Assembly: GCA_021783515.1 (NCBI GenBank)
Contig: JAJXTV010000020.1
Span: forward strand, 1 to 64,000
Origin: Nitrospirota bacterium
Lineage (GTDB): Bacteria > Nitrospirota > Thermodesulfovibrionia > Thermodesulfovibrionales > UBA6898
DNA: 64,000 bases
Direction of reading: 5' to 3'
Shown here: positions 1 to 8,792 of the stretch, one piece after another
How the letters are laid out: every line of letters begins with the position of its first letter
Numbering within the stretch: position 1 is the stretch's first letter
The notes under the pieces: model-generated
Told to the model about the DNA's origin: nothing
The model's database searches: none
The model's input: the letters and a program-made list of their open reading frames with translations, nothing else
Translations under genes and position numbers: made by a program

Positions 1-28
1 AAAAAAAAGGCCCCGGAAGGGGCCTTTT
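1..28 (-). terminator. Rho-independent terminator
   Basis: An 8-bp GC-rich stem (positions 7-14 with 19-26) closes a GGAA loop. Read on the minus strand it is followed by a run of eight T. It lies 18 bases past the stop codon of the minus-strand gene ending at 46 and should end its transcript. Confidence 0.85.
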
Positions 29-45
29 CCCTGGCTAGGGAGGAC

Positions 46-426
46 TCAGCTTTTTTTGTCGCCGGGACTCTCCCCGCCTTCGTCCTTCTTTGCCGCTTCG
101 GGACCCTTCTTCTTGCCGGCGAGATACGATTCGCTCGGCCTCCATCCGAAGGATGCGGCCCTCTGGGTCGGCGCCATCGCAACGGTTGCGACCTTCTGGA
201 GGATCACTTTCACGAGCATCGCAATTCCGATGAAGGGCAAAAACGCCGCATAAAGCAGTCCGAGGACAGGACCAAGGACGATAATGCCGGTCGCCGGGAG
301 CCTATAGTATGCCGTGTTCCCTTTGCCCGGAAGTACGCCTTCGGTGCTGATGTCGATCCGCTCGCCCGTCGAGAAGTTCCAGTATGTTCCTTTTCCGACC
401 TTTGCTCCTGCGTTGTGCTTTAACAT
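46..426 (-). CDS. Small membrane protein of unknown function
   Basis: This 126-residue protein has a soluble N-terminus of about 40 residues, one long hydrophobic stretch (about residues 45-80) and a Lys/Glu-rich tail. No catalytic motif is visible and no family was recognised. The hydrophobic stretch has the pattern GPxLGxxYxxxLPxI. The same pattern occurs in the N-terminal membrane segment of the 13-haem cytochrome encoded at 37165-38928 (GPILGMFYICLLPLI there). AAAAGGAGGACAAGAAA precedes the ATG, a strong ribosome binding site. The promoter region also resembles that of the cytochrome gene. I infer a membrane anchor or accessory protein of the same respiratory system. That the gene is real is well supported; the function is not. 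Confidence 0.8.
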   Translation of the reverse strand: MLKHNAGAKVGKGTYWNFSTGERIDISTEGVLPGKGNTAYYRLPATGIIVLGPVLGLLYAAFLPFIGIAMLVKVILQKVATVAMAPTQRAASFGWRPSESYLAGKKKGPEAAKKDEGGESPGDKKS

Positions 427-468
427 TTTCTTGTCCTCCTTTTTCCTTTTTTCCCTTGTTCTGATTCC

Positions 469-535
469 AGATTACTCTTCCCCCGGTTTCCGGACAATTG
501 GAAGAATGTCCTAATGCAGGGATGCATTGTTCCTA
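469..535 (-). promoter_or_regulatory. Candidate activator-dependent promoter (copy A)
   Basis: On the minus strand: TAGGA, 17 bases, TAGGA, 7 bases, CCAATTGTCC. The TTGTCC end serves as a -35 element, followed by a 17-base spacer and TAATCT as a weak -10. The predicted start near 462 leaves a leader of about 36 bases. The same order and spacing recur at 39109-39176. The poor -10 suggests that an activator bound to the TAGGA repeats is required. Confidence 0.5.
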
Positions 536-540
536 GGAGA

Positions 541-1018
541 GCGGGTAATGTGACCGTGAAAGGAGAGCTAAGCGCCCGAGAAAGACGGATCACCCGGGGC
601 AAGTGCATGCTAAGGAGGGCGGGCATACAGTAAAACGCCTTAGAATCAACAAGATCCACGGACGTTTCATGCCAGATGGCGTCAGCTTACGGTTTCGGCG
701 CTGTAGCGGGCGATCAGGCCGGTCCGCACGGCGCGGCGGTAGGTCCGATATCCGGGCGAAGAAACATTTCCGATGCAGGGGCAGGAAGGCTGCAGGCCGC
801 AAGCCTGCACGGGGGGGAATACCCTGCCGCGCCTCAACCGGTAGCGGTCGACGCGGTGCGGGCCGGGCGTGTCCCCAACTTAACGCCAGGGGATGGTGAG
901 GGTTTACTTATCGTATCTGCCTCCAGGCCGTCAGAAAGGAAGGTGCCCGCATTGCAAAAAGGCACCGCACCGTTTTATCATTTAGCAGTACATCTTGCGT
1001 TATCGTGAAAGGGAAGGT
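541..1018. other. Gene-poor intergenic region
   Basis: No convincing gene was found here. The open frames are Arg-rich and overlap each other on both strands, as expected of random GC-rich sequence. The clearest structure is a perfect 7-bp hairpin at 791-809 (TGCAGGC, 5-base loop, GCCTGCA), not followed by a T-run. I looked for tmRNA, RNase P RNA and SRP RNA hallmarks and did not see them. Confidence 0.5.
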
Positions 1019-1447
1019 ATGAGAAAGACAGCGCTTGTCCTACTGCTCATTTTTTTGACGGTCCCCCTGTCGTGCGGGAAGAAAGAGGTGAAACCGGTCT
1101 CGCAGGATTCGAAGACGGCGGAAGAGGCATTTGCCCTCGCGGAACATATACGGGACTCCTTTATGAAGAACGACCGCGACGCCCTTCTCAAAGACACGAC
1201 CGAGAGCGGCTTCAAGGACATCTTCGCCGGAGGGAAATCCTATGGAAGCGTCGAACTCGAGTTCACCCCGAGGTGGGTCGAGATCGACCAGGCAAAGGTG
1301 ACGCTCAACATCACATGGAAGAGCACGTGGACCGTTTCGGGCAGGCATGACGAAGACCGCGGCATGGCCGTCTTCGTCATGGAAGGAAAGCCGCTGAAGC
1401 TCACCCGGGTCGAGAGGTCGAACCCTTTTAACGTGCCGGGGCAGTAA
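1019..1447 (+). CDS. Putative lipoprotein
   Basis: This 142-residue protein starts with a lipoprotein signal: MRK, a hydrophobic core and the lipobox VPLSC (Cys at residue 20). The mature part is a small alpha/beta domain. It contains a helix with 'AEHIRDSFMKNDRDALLKDT' character and later strands ending at TRVER. This layout resembles NTF2/SnoaL-like lipoproteins, but the match is not firm. I chose the ATG at 1019 over a TTG at 995 because it starts directly at the signal peptide and follows GGGAAGG. The gene stands alone. Confidence 0.75.
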   Translation: MRKTALVLLLIFLTVPLSCGKKEVKPVSQDSKTAEEAFALAEHIRDSFMKNDRDALLKDTTESGFKDIFAGGKSYGSVELEFTPRWVEIDQAKVTLNITWKSTWTVSGRHDEDRGMAVFVMEGKPLKLTRVERSNPFNVPGQ

Positions 1448-1637
1448 TCCACTCCTTGCGTACTGCCGGGGAGAATGGCCCGAAAAGCCTTCTGTAGCGG
1501 TTCCTTACCGCATCGGAAGCTGCGTCGCAGGGCCTAAGGGGGACACACTGTTTAGTGAGGGCCCCCTTTTCTCGACGCCACGCTGCGTCAATTCTATCGC
1601 CTCAGGAAGGATTTGAGGGACGCCCTCCCGCCACATG

Positions 1638-1850
1638 TCAGTGACAGGAGCTACAGGTGCCCTTGCTGCAGGAACTGCAGCCGGAAGCGGATCCGGCATG
1701 GGGCTTTTCCACCCCGCTCATCCCGAAGGTCGACATCTTCTTCCTCACGTCTGCCGATGAACATTTCGGGCAGTCCACCGCCTTCTTGCCGAAGACGAGC
1801 TCCTCGAACTCCTCTCCGCATTTGTTGCATTGATATTCGTATATCGGCAT
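1638..1850 (-). CDS. FmdB-type zinc ribbon protein
   Basis: This is a 70-residue putative regulatory or metal-binding protein. It opens with MPIYEYQC and has two CxxC knuckles (CNKC and CPKC), the FmdB/CxxC_CxxC_SSSS signature. The tail is Ser/Cys-rich (CSSCSKGTCSSCH) and may bind metal as well. I set the start at the canonical MPIYEYQC; an extra nine in-frame residues upstream do not belong to the family. It is the last gene of the minus-strand run and follows transaldolase by 53 bases. The molecular role of the family is still unclear. Confidence 0.9.
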   Translation of the reverse strand: MPIYEYQCNKCGEEFEELVFGKKAVDCPKCSSADVRKKMSTFGMSGVEKPHAGSASGCSSCSKGTCSSCH

Positions 1851-1903
1851 TATTCTCTGTCCTTTTATCTCATTCACAAAAAAGGCGGGTCCTCGCCCTC
1901 CAA

Positions 1904-2554
1904 TTATTTCTTCTTGGGCACCTTCTCCCAGTCTTTCAGGAATTTCGCAAGGCCGATATCCGTGAGGGGATGCTTGATCAGCTGCGCGATGACCGCATAG
2001 GGAATGGTGGCGATATGGGCGCCCATCCTGGCCGCCTCGATCACATGCAGCGGATTGCGCACGCTCGCCACGATTATCTCGGTCTCCAAGAGGTAGTTGT
2101 CGTAGATCTCGACGATCTCCTCTACCAGCGCCATCCCGTCATGGCTGATGTCGTCGAGCCTGCCGACAAAGGGGCTCACGAAGGACGCGCCCGCCTTTGC
2201 CGCAAGCAGCGCCTGGGGCGAGGAGAATACAAGCGTGACGTTTGTCCTTATGCCGAGGCCGGAGAGCTTTCTGACCGCCTTCAGCCCCTCCTCGATCATC
2301 GGTATCTTGACGACGATATTCTTATGGATCGCGGCGAGCGACTTCGCCTCCTTGAGCATCACCTCTGCGGTCGTGCCGACCACCTCGGCGTTGACCGGCC
2401 CCTTGACGACGCTGCAGATCTCCTTCAGCACCTTGACGGGGTCTTTGCCCTCTTTTGCCATCAGGGAAGGGTTGGTCGTGACGCCGTCGACGACGCCGAG
2501 CTCATTGGCCTTCCGGATCTCTTCGATGTTTGCCGTGTCGATAAAAAATTTCAT
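1904..2554 (-). CDS. tal: Transaldolase, short (TalC/FSA-type)
   Basis: A cytoplasmic class I aldolase-fold enzyme of 216 residues, the usual length of the short transaldolase/fructose-6-phosphate aldolase family. It opens with [13 protein letters not shown] and contains the Schiff-base lysine in NIVVKIPM (about residue 84), plus the family strands TTNPSL and TNVTLVFS. The C-terminal SVRNPLHV and [11 protein letters not shown] motifs also fit. It would exchange dihydroxyacetone groups in the non-oxidative pentose phosphate pathway. An AAAGGGG ribosome site precedes the ATG and it has its own promoter (2586-2594). Transaldolase is more likely than true FSA activity, which sequence reading cannot settle. 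Confidence 0.93.
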   Translation of the reverse strand: MKFFIDTANIEEIRKANELGVVDGVTTNPSLMAKEGKDPVKVLKEICSVVKGPVNAEVVGTTAEVMLKEAKSLAAIHKNIVVKIPMIEEGLKAVRKLSGLGIRTNVTLVFSSPQALLAAKAGASFVSPFVGRLDDISHDGMALVEEIVEIYDNYLLETEIIVASVRNPLHVIEAARMGAHIATIPYAVIAQLIKHPLTDIGLAKFLKDWEKVPKKK

Positions 2555-2585
2555 GGTTTCCCCTTTGTCGATGAAATGTTTTCTT

Positions 2586-2594
2586 ATTATAACA
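2586..2594 (-). promoter_or_regulatory. Extended -10 promoter of tal
   Basis: The minus strand reads TGTTATAAT, an extended -10 element (TGn plus a perfect TATAAT), about 32 bases before the tal start. No good -35 is present, as is usual for extended -10 promoters. Confidence 0.6.
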
Positions 2595-2628
2595 GAAACG
2601 GCCTTGGCCGGTAGGATTCCCGGCAGGG

Positions 2629-3849
2629 CTAAAACAGCGTCGGCTCGGACTCTGCGTCCTTTTCTTTCCGTGGCTGCTTTTCAGGCCGGTAACAGTATGC
2701 CTCCTCGATCAGCTCGATAAGATGGAGCACCGGCCTGTCCGTGACCGTCCTGCTCAGCTGAAGAACGCAGCCCGGGCAGGAAGTGACCACCGCGTCCGCG
2801 GCCGACGCGGATATCCTCTCCGTCCGCTTCTGAAGAAGGCCGGCCGAGATCTCCTTGAAGGACATGCAATAAAGTCCCCCGAACCCGCAGCAGCCCTGGT
2901 CCTCTCCCCCGACAAGATCGAGTCCGGCCTTCCGTATGATCTCGCGCGGCTCCTGCTTTACCCCGAGCCCGTAGGAAAGGTGGCAGGGGTCGTGATAGAA
3001 GGAGGTCCTGTAAATCTTATCCATTCCTTTAAGCTTGTCGGCGAAAAAGGTCGAGACGTCCATTACCCTGTCCAACCCCTTGCCGATCATCTTCGGGTAT
3101 TCGGTCTTAAGCGAAAGCGCGCAGGTCGGGCAGAGGCTGAGGATCGCCTCGACCTTGAGCCTGCTGAAGACGCGGTAGTTTTTTTCCGCCAGTTCCTCCG
3201 CCTCTTTTTCGAGGCCGAGCGCCCGGAGGGGGGCGCCGCAGCAGGTCTCTCCATGGGGCAGGACCACCTCGTAGCCAAACTTCCGGAGCACGTTGATCAG
3301 GGATTCGCCCATATGAGGGAACACGTAGTTGATGCTGCAGCCGACGAAGACCGCCACCCTTCCCTTCTTCTTATGGACCCGGAAGACCTGCTCCGATCTT
3401 CTCAGGGGAACCTCGGGCAGTTCAGGGCTGAAAGGAATGATCCCCCGTTTGGCCAGAAACGGAAGCAGAAGGCGTTCCCCCATCCGGAGCATCCTGAAGG
3501 CGACGTCCGGCCGTCGCGAAGACCAGCGCGCAAGCGGCCTCAGAAGCCTTCTCTTCTTGTCGGTCGGGCTCAGCAGCGCCCTGCCCTGGCAGATCGCCTC
3601 GGGGATGTCGACGCCGAGGGGGCAGGCCCCCGCGCAGGCGCCGCAGAGGATGCAGCTGAAGATCCTTTCGTTCAGCAGACGGGAAGGCTTGACCGCTCCG
3701 GTCAGGAGGCCCCGCAGGAGCACGAGACGACCGCGGGTACCCATCGGCTCAAGCGGGTCTCCCAGGAAAGTCGGGCAGTTCGCCTTGCAACTGCCGCAGC
3801 GGACGCACTTCGAAAGGTCTTCCAGAAGCGCGGTCTTGTCTTCGGCCAT
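2629..3849 (-). CDS. Glycolate/lactate oxidase-type Fe-S subunit
   Basis: This 406-residue protein resembles GlcF and the LutA/CCG family. Two [4Fe-4S] ferredoxin motifs lie near the N-terminus ([12 protein letters not shown], and [12 protein letters not shown] about 50 residues later). Two cysteine-rich CCG domains follow (GETCCGAP and DQGCCGFGG, with HDPCHL between them and SCPGC after). It would pass electrons from an FAD subunit oxidising a 2-hydroxyacid to the quinone pool or a cytochrome. No FAD partner is in the window. I chose ATG 3849; an in-frame TTG at 3858 is also possible. It follows larE by 21 bases. Confidence 0.88.
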   Translation of the reverse strand: MAEDKTALLEDLSKCVRCGSCKANCPTFLGDPLEPMGTRGRLVLLRGLLTGAVKPSRLLNERIFSCILCGACAGACPLGVDIPEAICQGRALLSPTDKKRRLLRPLARWSSRRPDVAFRMLRMGERLLLPFLAKRGIIPFSPELPEVPLRRSEQVFRVHKKKGRVAVFVGCSINYVFPHMGESLINVLRKFGYEVVLPHGETCCGAPLRALGLEKEAEELAEKNYRVFSRLKVEAILSLCPTCALSLKTEYPKMIGKGLDRVMDVSTFFADKLKGMDKIYRTSFYHDPCHLSYGLGVKQEPREIIRKAGLDLVGGEDQGCCGFGGLYCMSFKEISAGLLQKRTERISASAADAVVTSCPGCVLQLSRTVTDRPVLHLIELIEEAYCYRPEKQPRKEKDAESEPTLF

Positions 3850-3870
3850 CGGCGTCAATACCCGAAAAAA

Positions 3871-4713
3871 TCAGGCCCCTGAGCTTTTGCGTCCATGATC
3901 ATCCAGCACCCTGTTCATACTGCCGCTTCTGAAGCCTTCCATGTCCATCGAGACGAACCGGTATCCGAGGGCCCTCAGAGCGGCGGCGATCTTGAGACGG
4001 ACAGGAGGCGACATGAGGGCCTCCATCTCTTTTTCTGCCGCCTCGATCCGCGCGGAGTCCCCGTGGTCTCTCACTCTTATCTCGTCCACTCCGAGCGACC
4101 TGATGAACTCCTCGGCCCTTTCGACACGGAGGAGCGCTCCGGCCGTGATCCTCCGGCCGTAGGGGAACCTCGAAGACAGACAGGGGGAAGAAGGCCTGTC
4201 CCATGTGCTCAACCCGAGCTCCCGCGAGAGCTCCCGTATCTCCTCCTTGGAAAGCCCGCATTCGGCCAGAGGGCTCCGCACACCGTGCAGGGCGGCGGCC
4301 TTTCTGCCCGGCCGGTAATCCCCGAGATCGTCCGCATTGGAGCCGTCGAAGACGAACCGCAGCCCTTTCTCCGCGGCGATCTCCTTCAATCTCCCGAAGA
4401 GCTCGTCTCTGCAATGGTAACAGCGCTCCGGGCCGTTTTCCGCGAAGGAATCGTTCGCAAGCGGGGCGGTCTGAATAACGAGGTGGTCGGCGCCGATCTC
4501 CCGGACGAGCGCGGCACAATTTTCCCGGTCTCGCCCCGGAATCGTCTCGGATACGGCGGTAACGGCGAGCACGCTCGCCCCCGAGGTAATCGCCGCCTTC
4601 AGAAGAAAGCTGCTGTCGACCCCGCCCGAGAAGGCGAGCACGCCGCTTTTCGCCTCCCGGAGCCTCTCGAGAAGAAGGGCATATTTTTCGGACGTGAGAA
4701 GTGACTGCTCCAT
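3871..4713 (-). CDS. larE: LarE-type ATP-dependent sulfur transferase
   Basis: This 280-residue PP-loop enzyme carries the pyrophosphatase motif SGGVDSS at residues 29-35. It has the LarE-specific RCYHCR at 97-102, and Cys178 in PCLSSRFPYG, equivalent to the sacrificial cysteine of Lactiplantibacillus LarE. LarE donates sulfur to make the nickel-pincer cofactor of lactate racemase and its relatives. It is complete, starts with ATG and is five bases behind the RNase G gene. No larA, larB or larC is seen here, so its client enzyme lies elsewhere or it serves another thiolation. The extra cysteines (98, 101) hint at a cluster-dependent variant; this is inference. Confidence 0.88.
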   Translation of the reverse strand: MEQSLLTSEKYALLLERLREAKSGVLAFSGGVDSSFLLKAAITSGASVLAVTAVSETIPGRDRENCAALVREIGADHLVIQTAPLANDSFAENGPERCYHCRDELFGRLKEIAAEKGLRFVFDGSNADDLGDYRPGRKAAALHGVRSPLAECGLSKEEIRELSRELGLSTWDRPSSPCLSSRFPYGRRITAGALLRVERAEEFIRSLGVDEIRVRDHGDSARIEAAEKEMEALMSPPVRLKIAAALRALGYRFVSMDMEGFRSGSMNRVLDDHGRKSSGA

Positions 4714-4718
4714 GCCGC

Positions 4719-6227
4719 CTACAGCGCGCCTACTTCGTAATTCTCCTGGTGCATCTTGTTGTCGGCGCGGACGATCACCTTGACGCCGTACTTGCTTTCG
4801 ACGTCCTCGATGCCGAGCATCTCCTCGTCGGAGAGCATCTCCGCGACAGCCGGATGGGCCGTGATGATGATCTTTTCGCTCCCGTGGCGGGCGAGTTTTT
4901 TGATCGTCCGCAGGATTTCGAAGCAGAGGGTGTCGGGGGATTTGACGAACCCCTTGCCCTCGCAGTACGGGCAGGTGGTGCTGAGCGTCCTGCCGAGGCT
5001 TTCGCGGACGCGCTTCCTCGTCATCTGGATGAGGCCGAGCTCCGAGATATGGAAGATCGTGTTTTTCGCCCTGTCCCTCTTCATCGCTTCGGTGAAGGCG
5101 TTGAAGAGCTTGTCCCTGTTTTCGGGCTTGTCCATGTCGATGAAATCGATGATGATGATCCCGCCCAGGTTCCGGAGCCGTATCTGGTAGGCGATCTCCT
5201 TCACCGCTTCGAGGTTGGTCTTAAGGATCGTGTCCTCGAGCCCCTCCTTGCCGACGAACTTCCCGGTGTTGACGTCGATGACGGTCATCGCCTCGGTCTG
5301 GTCGACGACGATGTAGCCCCCGGATTTCAGCCAGACCCTCCTGCCGATCGCCCGCGCGATGTCGAGCTCTATGCCAAAGGCGTCGAAGAGAGGCTCGGTC
5401 TCCTCGTAGAGCTCTATCTTATCGAGGAGCTTCGGGAAGTAGGTCTTGACGAATTCGATGATCCGGTTGTACTCCTCAAGCGAATCGATGATCAGACGCT
5501 CGACGTCCTGGCTCATGAGGTCCCGTACCGATCTGACGACCAGATCGAGGTCGCTGTACAGGAGCCCCCGCGCGGGCACCCGGTCCTTCTTCTCGGCAAG
5601 GTTTTCCCACAGTAGCAGAAGGAACTGGAGGTCCTTGCTGATGTCTTCTTCGGTCGAGTCTTCGCTCGCGGTCCTGATGATCAGGCCGTAGCCCGGCGGC
5701 TTGATCCTCTCGACGATCTCCTTCAGCCGGTTTCTCTCGTCCTCGTCCGATATTCTCCGGGAGATCCCGATATGCTCGACGTTCGGCATGAGCACCAGGT
5801 ATCTGCCCGGCAGGGTGATGTAGGAGGTCACCCTCGCGCCCTTCGATCCGATCGGGTCTTTCGATACCTGAACGAGAAGCTCCTGCCCTTCCTGGATGAT
5901 CTCTTCGATCGTCATCTCGGACCGGCACTTCCGGGGGATCACCCCGACGGAGCTCTCACCCTTCTCTTCTTCTTCAAAAAGCGGCGCATACTCGTCCGTG
6001 TCCGCCTTGATGTCCGCGACGTAGAGAAAGGCCGCTTTTTCGAGGCCGACGTCGACGAAGGCCGACTGCATACCCGGGAGTATCTTTACGATCTTCCCTT
6101 TGTAGATGTTCCCGACGAGACTCGCATCACGCTTGCGCTCGACATAAAACTCGACGACCTGGCCGCCCTCAAGCAGGGCGACGCGCGTCTCGCCTCTCGT
6201 CACGTTGGTCAGGATTTCGCTGCCCAT
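4719..6227 (-). CDS. rng: Ribonuclease G/E family
   Basis: A single-strand endoribonuclease of 502 residues, the RNase G length, without the long RNase E tail. An S1 domain occupies about residues 25-130 (GNIYKGKIVKILPGMQSAFVDVG, of which the first part is strongly conserved). The DNase I-like site has VIDVNTG near residue 318 and IDFIDM about 45 residues later, giving the two metal-binding aspartates. CPYCEG is the zinc-link. It matures rRNA and degrades mRNA. I chose the start MGSEILTNVT because AGAGGAT precedes it. It overlaps the upstream radical SAM gene by 19 bases, a pairing common in many bacteria. Confidence 0.96.
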   Translation of the reverse strand: MGSEILTNVTRGETRVALLEGGQVVEFYVERKRDASLVGNIYKGKIVKILPGMQSAFVDVGLEKAAFLYVADIKADTDEYAPLFEEEEKGESSVGVIPRKCRSEMTIEEIIQEGQELLVQVSKDPIGSKGARVTSYITLPGRYLVLMPNVEHIGISRRISDEDERNRLKEIVERIKPPGYGLIIRTASEDSTEEDISKDLQFLLLLWENLAEKKDRVPARGLLYSDLDLVVRSVRDLMSQDVERLIIDSLEEYNRIIEFVKTYFPKLLDKIELYEETEPLFDAFGIELDIARAIGRRVWLKSGGYIVVDQTEAMTVIDVNTGKFVGKEGLEDTILKTNLEAVKEIAYQIRLRNLGGIIIIDFIDMDKPENRDKLFNAFTEAMKRDRAKNTIFHISELGLIQMTRKRVRESLGRTLSTTCPYCEGKGFVKSPDTLCFEILRTIKKLARHGSEKIIITAHPAVAEMLSDEEMLGIEDVESKYGVKVIVRADNKMHQENYEVGAL

Positions 6228-8716
6228 ATCCTCTTTTCGTCCTCCAGCGGCTCTACCCACTCCCCGTTCCAGCCGAACATGGCCGCCCTGGTGATATCAA
6301 GCTCTTCAGCCGGCAGACCGAAGACCAGCGGGAGCAACTCGGTCAGCCTCACCTTCACTTCCCCGAGATCCCGGAGCGTAAGCCTGACGGTGTCCGCGTC
6401 CGGCCTTGCGATATCCTCCACCATCTTCCTGATGTCGACGGGGCCGCCTTTCCGTTCGATGACCATCCCATCCTGTTCGGAAAATCCGGCGGCGAGATCC
6501 CTTCCGGAGCGTATCTCGTAGATATATCTTACTATAAAACTGTTGAGTGATTTCTCCCGGCCGTAAAAGGGGACGAGTTTGGCGACACGGATACCCTCCG
6601 GCAGCGTGTCGTTGAGCGCCTCCAGCCCGCCTTCCTTGTCAAAGGGCGGGGTCAGTTCCAGGTCGAGATATTCCTTGAGCCCTGAGATGCCGACGCCGAG
6701 CGCCGGTCCGAAGGATACCTTCGGAGAGGGATGAAAACCGGTCGAATACCGCAGCGGAAAGCCGGCCCTTCTCATCGCCCTCATCATGGAGGTCATCAGC
6801 TCCAGGTGAGAAAGGTACCGCGCCTTTCCGGTCTTCGAGTACTGCATCCGCACCTTCATGCCTAAGTCGGGCCGCGAGGAAGCGGTCCTTGCGTCGTCGC
6901 CCGCCGGCGACCGGCCGGCTTCTTCCCCGTTTCCCGAGCCGGCACGACGCGTCTCCTCGGCCTCTTCTTCGTTCCTGCATTTAAGGCCGCAGCCGTGGCA
7001 GCTCTTCCTGCAGTCCGAAGTGAAATCGCCCGAAAGGGCATTGTGGTATTCCCTGACGAGGTATTCCTTCGTCACCCCGGTACGGACGTTGTCCCACGGC
7101 AGGACGGCATCCAGCGCATATGTCCTGCCGGCGACCGCCGTCCCCTCGACCCCGGAGACCTCCATCGCCTTCTTCCACTTTTCGAAATCGAAGACCTCGG
7201 TCCATGCGTCGAGCCTGCAGCCCTGCCGCCAGGCCGCCTCGACCAGCCGGGAGACGGATTCATCGCCCCGGGCGAGCACCGCCTCGAGAAGGGACATCTC
7301 TTCGTTGTGGCCCTTGTATTTGACCCCCCTCCGCAGAAAGGACTTCTTCAGAAAGCCGTTCTTCTCCCGCAGGACCTCGATCGGGGACTGACCGTACCAC
7401 TGAAAAGGGGTATGCGGCTTCGGGACGAACGAGGAGACGCCCACGCTGATAGTGACGTGCCTGCCAGTCAGCTTTTTCGATGTCCTGATGGCCTGCAGCA
7501 CCATCTCGGGGATCGCCTCGATGTCTTCCCCGGTTTCGGTCGGCAGCCCGGTCATGAAGTAGAGCTTCAGGTTATGCCATCCCTCTCTGAAGAGGGTTTC
7601 AAGGGCCTTCTGGTACGTTTCTTCTGTGAAATCCTTGTTGATCACGGACCTCAGCCTGTCCGTCGCCGCTTCCGGGGCGATCGTGAACCCGGTCTTGCGC
7701 ACCGCCCGGATCTCCCGGAGCATGCCGGAGTTGACCGAAGCGACCCGCAGGGAGGGCAGCGACATCGATATTCTCTTTCCGCCGAACCTCCTGTTAAATT
7801 CCTTCATCAGGTAGGGAAGACAGGAGTAATCGCCGGAACTGAGCGAGGTGAAGGAGACGTCCTCGTAGCCGGTGTTCTTCAGACACTCTTCGGCCAGGGA
7901 GAGGACCTTCTCCGGGGACCGTTCGCGCACGGGCCGGTAGGCCATCCCGGCCTGGCAGAACCTGCATCCCATCGAGCATCCCCGTGCGATCTCGATATTC
8001 ACCCTGTCGTGGACGATCCCTGTGAAGGGAAGCACCGGCTTGACCGGAAAGGGGGCGTCTTCGAGAGAGGGGATAATTCTTCTCGTCACCTTCACGTGCG
8101 GGCCGAGGAGCGGAACGAAAACGCCCTCTAAGGCGGCAAGCGCCTTCAGGAGGTCCGCTCTGTCGTTCGATCCGCCTTCCTTCCAGGCATGGAACGCCGC
8201 AAGGATTTCCCCCGCGGCCTCTTCGGCATCTCCGATGAAAAACGCGTCGATGAAGGGCGACATCGGAGCAGGGTTGAGCGTACAGGGCCCGCCGGCGATC
8301 ACGAGCGGAACGTCCCGGCGGTCAAGACGATCCGCAGAGCGGAGCGGAATTCCACCCAGATGAAGCATGTTCAGGACCGTCGTGTAGGAGAGCTCGTACT
8401 GAAGGCTGAAGCCTACGAGGTCGAAATCCCTCAGGGGAGTGCCGGATTCGAGGGACGCGAGGGGCGCGCCTTTTTCCCTCAGCGCCTGCTCAAGGTCGGT
8501 CCAGGGGGAAAAGACCCTTTCGGCCGAGGCAAACGGCAGGGCGTTGATGATTTCGTAGAGGATCCTGAGCCCCAGATGGGACATGCCGATCTCGTAGATG
8601 TCGGGAAAGGCGAGCGCAGCCCTGACGGGGGCCTTCTTGTGGACGGAGTTCAGTTCTCCGTTGATATATCTGCTTGGCTTTTGAAAAGACAAAAGGTTCA
8701 CCTTTAAACATACCAC
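6209..8716 (-). CDS. Radical SAM protein with C-terminal DUF2344 domain
   Basis: This 835-residue protein fuses three parts. The first is an N-terminal B12-binding-like region (DIYEIGMSHLGLRIL). Next is a radical SAM core with the cluster cysteines C247, C251 and C254 (ARGCSMGCRFCQAG, CX3CX2C) and a CHGCGLKC motif. A C-terminal DUF2344 domain opens with KARYLSHLELM. It matches the TIGR03960/TIGR03936 families usually encoded beside rng and ribosomal genes; their substrate is unknown and RNA modification is a reasonable guess. The annotated GTG at 8716 is not certain. A GTG at 8701 would start at VNLLSFQKPSRYI, closer to the family's usual N-terminus. Confidence 0.9.
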   Translation of the reverse strand: MVCLKVNLLSFQKPSRYINGELNSVHKKAPVRAALAFPDIYEIGMSHLGLRILYEIINALPFASAERVFSPWTDLEQALREKGAPLASLESGTPLRDFDLVGFSLQYELSYTTVLNMLHLGGIPLRSADRLDRRDVPLVIAGGPCTLNPAPMSPFIDAFFIGDAEEAAGEILAAFHAWKEGGSNDRADLLKALAALEGVFVPLLGPHVKVTRRIIPSLEDAPFPVKPVLPFTGIVHDRVNIEIARGCSMGCRFCQAGMAYRPVRERSPEKVLSLAEECLKNTGYEDVSFTSLSSGDYSCLPYLMKEFNRRFGGKRISMSLPSLRVASVNSGMLREIRAVRKTGFTIAPEAATDRLRSVINKDFTEETYQKALETLFREGWHNLKLYFMTGLPTETGEDIEAIPEMVLQAIRTSKKLTGRHVTISVGVSSFVPKPHTPFQWYGQSPIEVLREKNGFLKKSFLRRGVKYKGHNEEMSLLEAVLARGDESVSRLVEAAWRQGCRLDAWTEVFDFEKWKKAMEVSGVEGTAVAGRTYALDAVLPWDNVRTGVTKEYLVREYHNALSGDFTSDCRKSCHGCGLKCRNEEEAEETRRAGSGNGEEAGRSPAGDDARTASSRPDLGMKVRMQYSKTGKARYLSHLELMTSMMRAMRRAGFPLRYSTGFHPSPKVSFGPALGVGISGLKEYLDLELTPPFDKEGGLEALNDTLPEGIRVAKLVPFYGREKSLNSFIVRYIYEIRSGRDLAAGFSEQDGMVIERKGGPVDIRKMVEDIARPDADTVRLTLRDLGEVKVRLTELLPLVFGLPAEELDITRAAMFGWNGEWVEPLEDEKRIWAAKS

Positions 8717-8792
8717 CGCCGCAGAGACTTTGGCAAGCAGCAGAGGAGCGGCCTGCTTGACTTAGGTCCGGAGTTCGCGCTTAAATACAAAG

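Noticed and set aside
603-899. Arg-rich open reading frame in the left intergenic region
   Set aside because: Composition is what random GC-rich DNA gives, there is no ribosome site and other frames overlap it on both strands.
1613-2614. Long plus-strand frame opposite fmdB and the transaldolase gene
   Set aside because: It is the complement of two clearly identified genes; long antisense frames are common with this codon usage.
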